Shown here in pieces: positions 62,388 through 64,000 of a DNA stretch of 64,000 nucleotides (its first letter is position 1; each line of letters opens with the position of its first letter). The position numbers and the translations under genes were made by a program. This stretch comes from Gorsachius magnificus (Eukaryota > Chordata > Aves > Pelecaniformes > Ardeidae), in the NCBI GenBank assembly GCA_034008185.1, contig CM067084.1:61580599-61644598 (forward strand). The letters run 5' to 3'. The notes under the pieces were generated by a model. The model was not told where the DNA came from and searched no databases. It saw only the letters and a program-made list of their open reading frames with translations.

Positions 62388-63408
62388 CAAGCAAACACCT
62401 ACCCTTCCTTTTGATCACTGTCCTTTCCCAGGGGATGGGGAGAAAAAAATTGAAGAAAGATAAAAAGACTTGCAGGTCAAGATGATGACTGTTCAACAAG
62501 AAAAGCAAAACTGCTTTCCTAGAAGACAGAGTCTCATCATGTGTAACATCTGATTAAGAAGACAAATGCAGTAACTGTGAACATCCCTCCTTCACCTTCC
62601 TTTCTCAGACCTTTTATTGTTGAGCATGACATCATATCCTATGGCAAATCCGTTTGGTCAATTTGAGTCAGCTGTCCCAGCTGTGGCCCATCCCAGCTTC
62701 TAGTCCACCCCCAGACTACTTGCTTTGGTGGGGAGGGGGGAAGAGAGAGAAGACCTTGACACTTTGCAAGCACTGTTCAGCAATAACCAAAACACCGGTG
62801 TGTTCTCAACACTTCATTAGCCACAAATGAAAAGCACAGCACCATAGGGATTGCTATGACTACTTTATAACTTCATCCCAGCCAGAGCCAGTAAAATGAA
62901 CAATAAGATACATGACTAGAAGTGCTATGATATTCTGCATACGCAAAGATTATGTTCCATCCAAAAAAATAATTTAGGGTTATGCAAAAATGGAATAAGT
63001 GATTAGTCAGTCAAGATACTTACATTTAGAATGATAGAATGAGCCACTATCAGATATTTTAAAGTGTGTTAAAAGCAAGCAAGTTTATTCTTCAATAGTT
63101 AAGTTTAATAAGAAGACATATTTAATTTTTAGAACTCCTGACAATAAGGAAATAAATAACTTAAAAGAAAAAAATAAAAACAAAACAACACAAATTCTTC
63201 AGGGACATTGTTCAGCAAAGGAACTTTTTTTTAAAAGAAATACTGATTACTTTATATCTTATGACAGCTAAGCAAGATAGACTTTATAAAGTATTGGTAA
63301 TAAACTGCAGACAGTGTTACTGGTTTTGTGACAATGATGATGGAACAATCAATATTTTTTCTAAATGCTAGCAAATGTGATGATTCACACTTTTCCTAAG
63401 TTGAAACT
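62388..63408. other. Unique AT-rich DNA, no gene recognised
   Basis: No gene or repeat recognised between the two LTR pieces. No retroviral internal sequence is visible, so they do not look like the two ends of one provirus. Confidence 0.6.
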
Positions 63409-63477
63409 TGTGATGGGTTAACCTTGGCTGGATGCCAGGTAACACCAAGCCGCTCTATCACGCCCCTCCTCAACTGA
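63409..63477 (-). mobile_element. ERVL-like LTR edge fragment, antisense
   Basis: About 70 bp of the same LTR family: TGTGATGGGTTAACCTTGGC followed by GGATGCCAGGTAACACCAAG and CTCTATCACGCCCCTCCTCA. Similarity stops at CTCAACTG, and the rest of the LTR is absent. It is either a truncated insertion or a deletion remnant. Confidence 0.75.
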
Positions 63478-64000
63478 TTCTTTTGTAGATTGAGGGTTAC
63501 TCAACATTTTTCCTCTGTTTACTCTGCTCTCTAGCTCTTTTTCTAAAGTTTGCACTTGTCATAAGTGCTTATCTTTCTAAGTAATTTAGAATATATGGAA
63601 GTATTAACATTATATTTACACATAACTATTAAGGAGGAATAAAAATATTAACATCTTCAGAAGCCTATGTATGAGTACCTTCCGAGCAATCCCAAGTACT
63701 GAACCAAATTTTGTTAAGTGTATATGTGTAAATACTTGCAATCTGGTAGTCCTGAAATGGTAATTCCGTAGGTGTTAGGTGTTCAAGAAAATAAAGCTAA
63801 GGAATCTCTCTAAACTTGTTTTGTAATGATAACTCGAAGTGAAGTCTTCAGTCAATTTGCTTGACCTTACCTTTAGTGGTGTGAATAGTAACAGAATTAA
63901 ATTTCCCAAATATGCTTTATAAGGTTAGTAAAAAAAATCAAATACACAATGACGATGGCATGAAAAAAAATCTGAGCTTTTCCCCATTTTTATATTTTTT
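63478..64000. other. Unique AT-rich DNA to window end
   Basis: Nothing recognised in the last 520 bases. Confidence 0.6.

Noticed and set aside
62209..63477. Two LTR pieces as the ends of one provirus
   Set aside because: Both carry the same edge in the same orientation, but each is fragmentary and the DNA between shows no retroviral genes.
1..64000. tRNA, rRNA, CRISPR arrays, operons, phage or plasmid features
   Set aside because: I looked for cloverleaf-like arms, direct-repeat arrays and dense gene order by eye and found none. The sequence is vertebrate in character.

Overview
This window looks like about 64 kb of AT-rich, gene-poor DNA from a bird, most likely not a chicken relative. 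The case rests on its repeats. There are about ten CR1 LINE copies or fragments, several ending in the CR1 tail motif TTCTATGATTCTATGA. There is an ERVL-like LTR family whose antisense end reads GTGGTTTAACCCTGGCTGG, and two faint MIR-like relics. I see no protein-coding gene I can name, no rRNA or tRNA gene, no CRISPR array and no bacterial-type operon. The family names are recognised by eye, not by a database search.

Layout: 1-18.4 kb is mostly unique AT-rich sequence with a CR1 tail (3842-4068, minus), a GC-rich block of unknown origin (6242-6653), a decayed CR1 tail near 8.5 kb, a probable antisense LTR (11320-12031) and a MIR-like relic (16262-16435). At 18.4-20.7 kb two LTRs of the ERVL-like family lie in opposite orientation, and a third full-length copy lies at 25038-26081. 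A different LTR, with TG/CA ends and a perfect 5-bp target duplication, is at 28555-29223. The stretch 31.6-36 kb holds two longer minus-strand CR1 copies, the second cut off at its 3' side against a run of 28 A. Around 38.8 kb a run of 23 T beside an AATAAA on the minus strand looks like the end of a retrocopied mRNA. From 46.7 to 57.4 kb there are more LINE pieces: a possible ORF1 remnant, an old reverse transcriptase fragment, a fairly intact CR1 tail abutting an opposite-strand CR1, a short CR1 end, and a 1.2-kb CR1 of another subfamily that keeps its FADD motif. At 62-63.5 kb there are two broken ERVL-like LTR pieces.

Nothing here works together as a pathway. The window is best read as a gene desert or the intron of a very large gene, shaped by waves of LINE and ERV insertion. 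The main points worth a second look are a 151-codon open frame with no methionine (33454-33909), a 196-codon minus-strand ORF outside repeats (57408-57998), four splice-bounded open segments that happen to be phase-compatible, the GC-rich block, and several odd repeat junctions.
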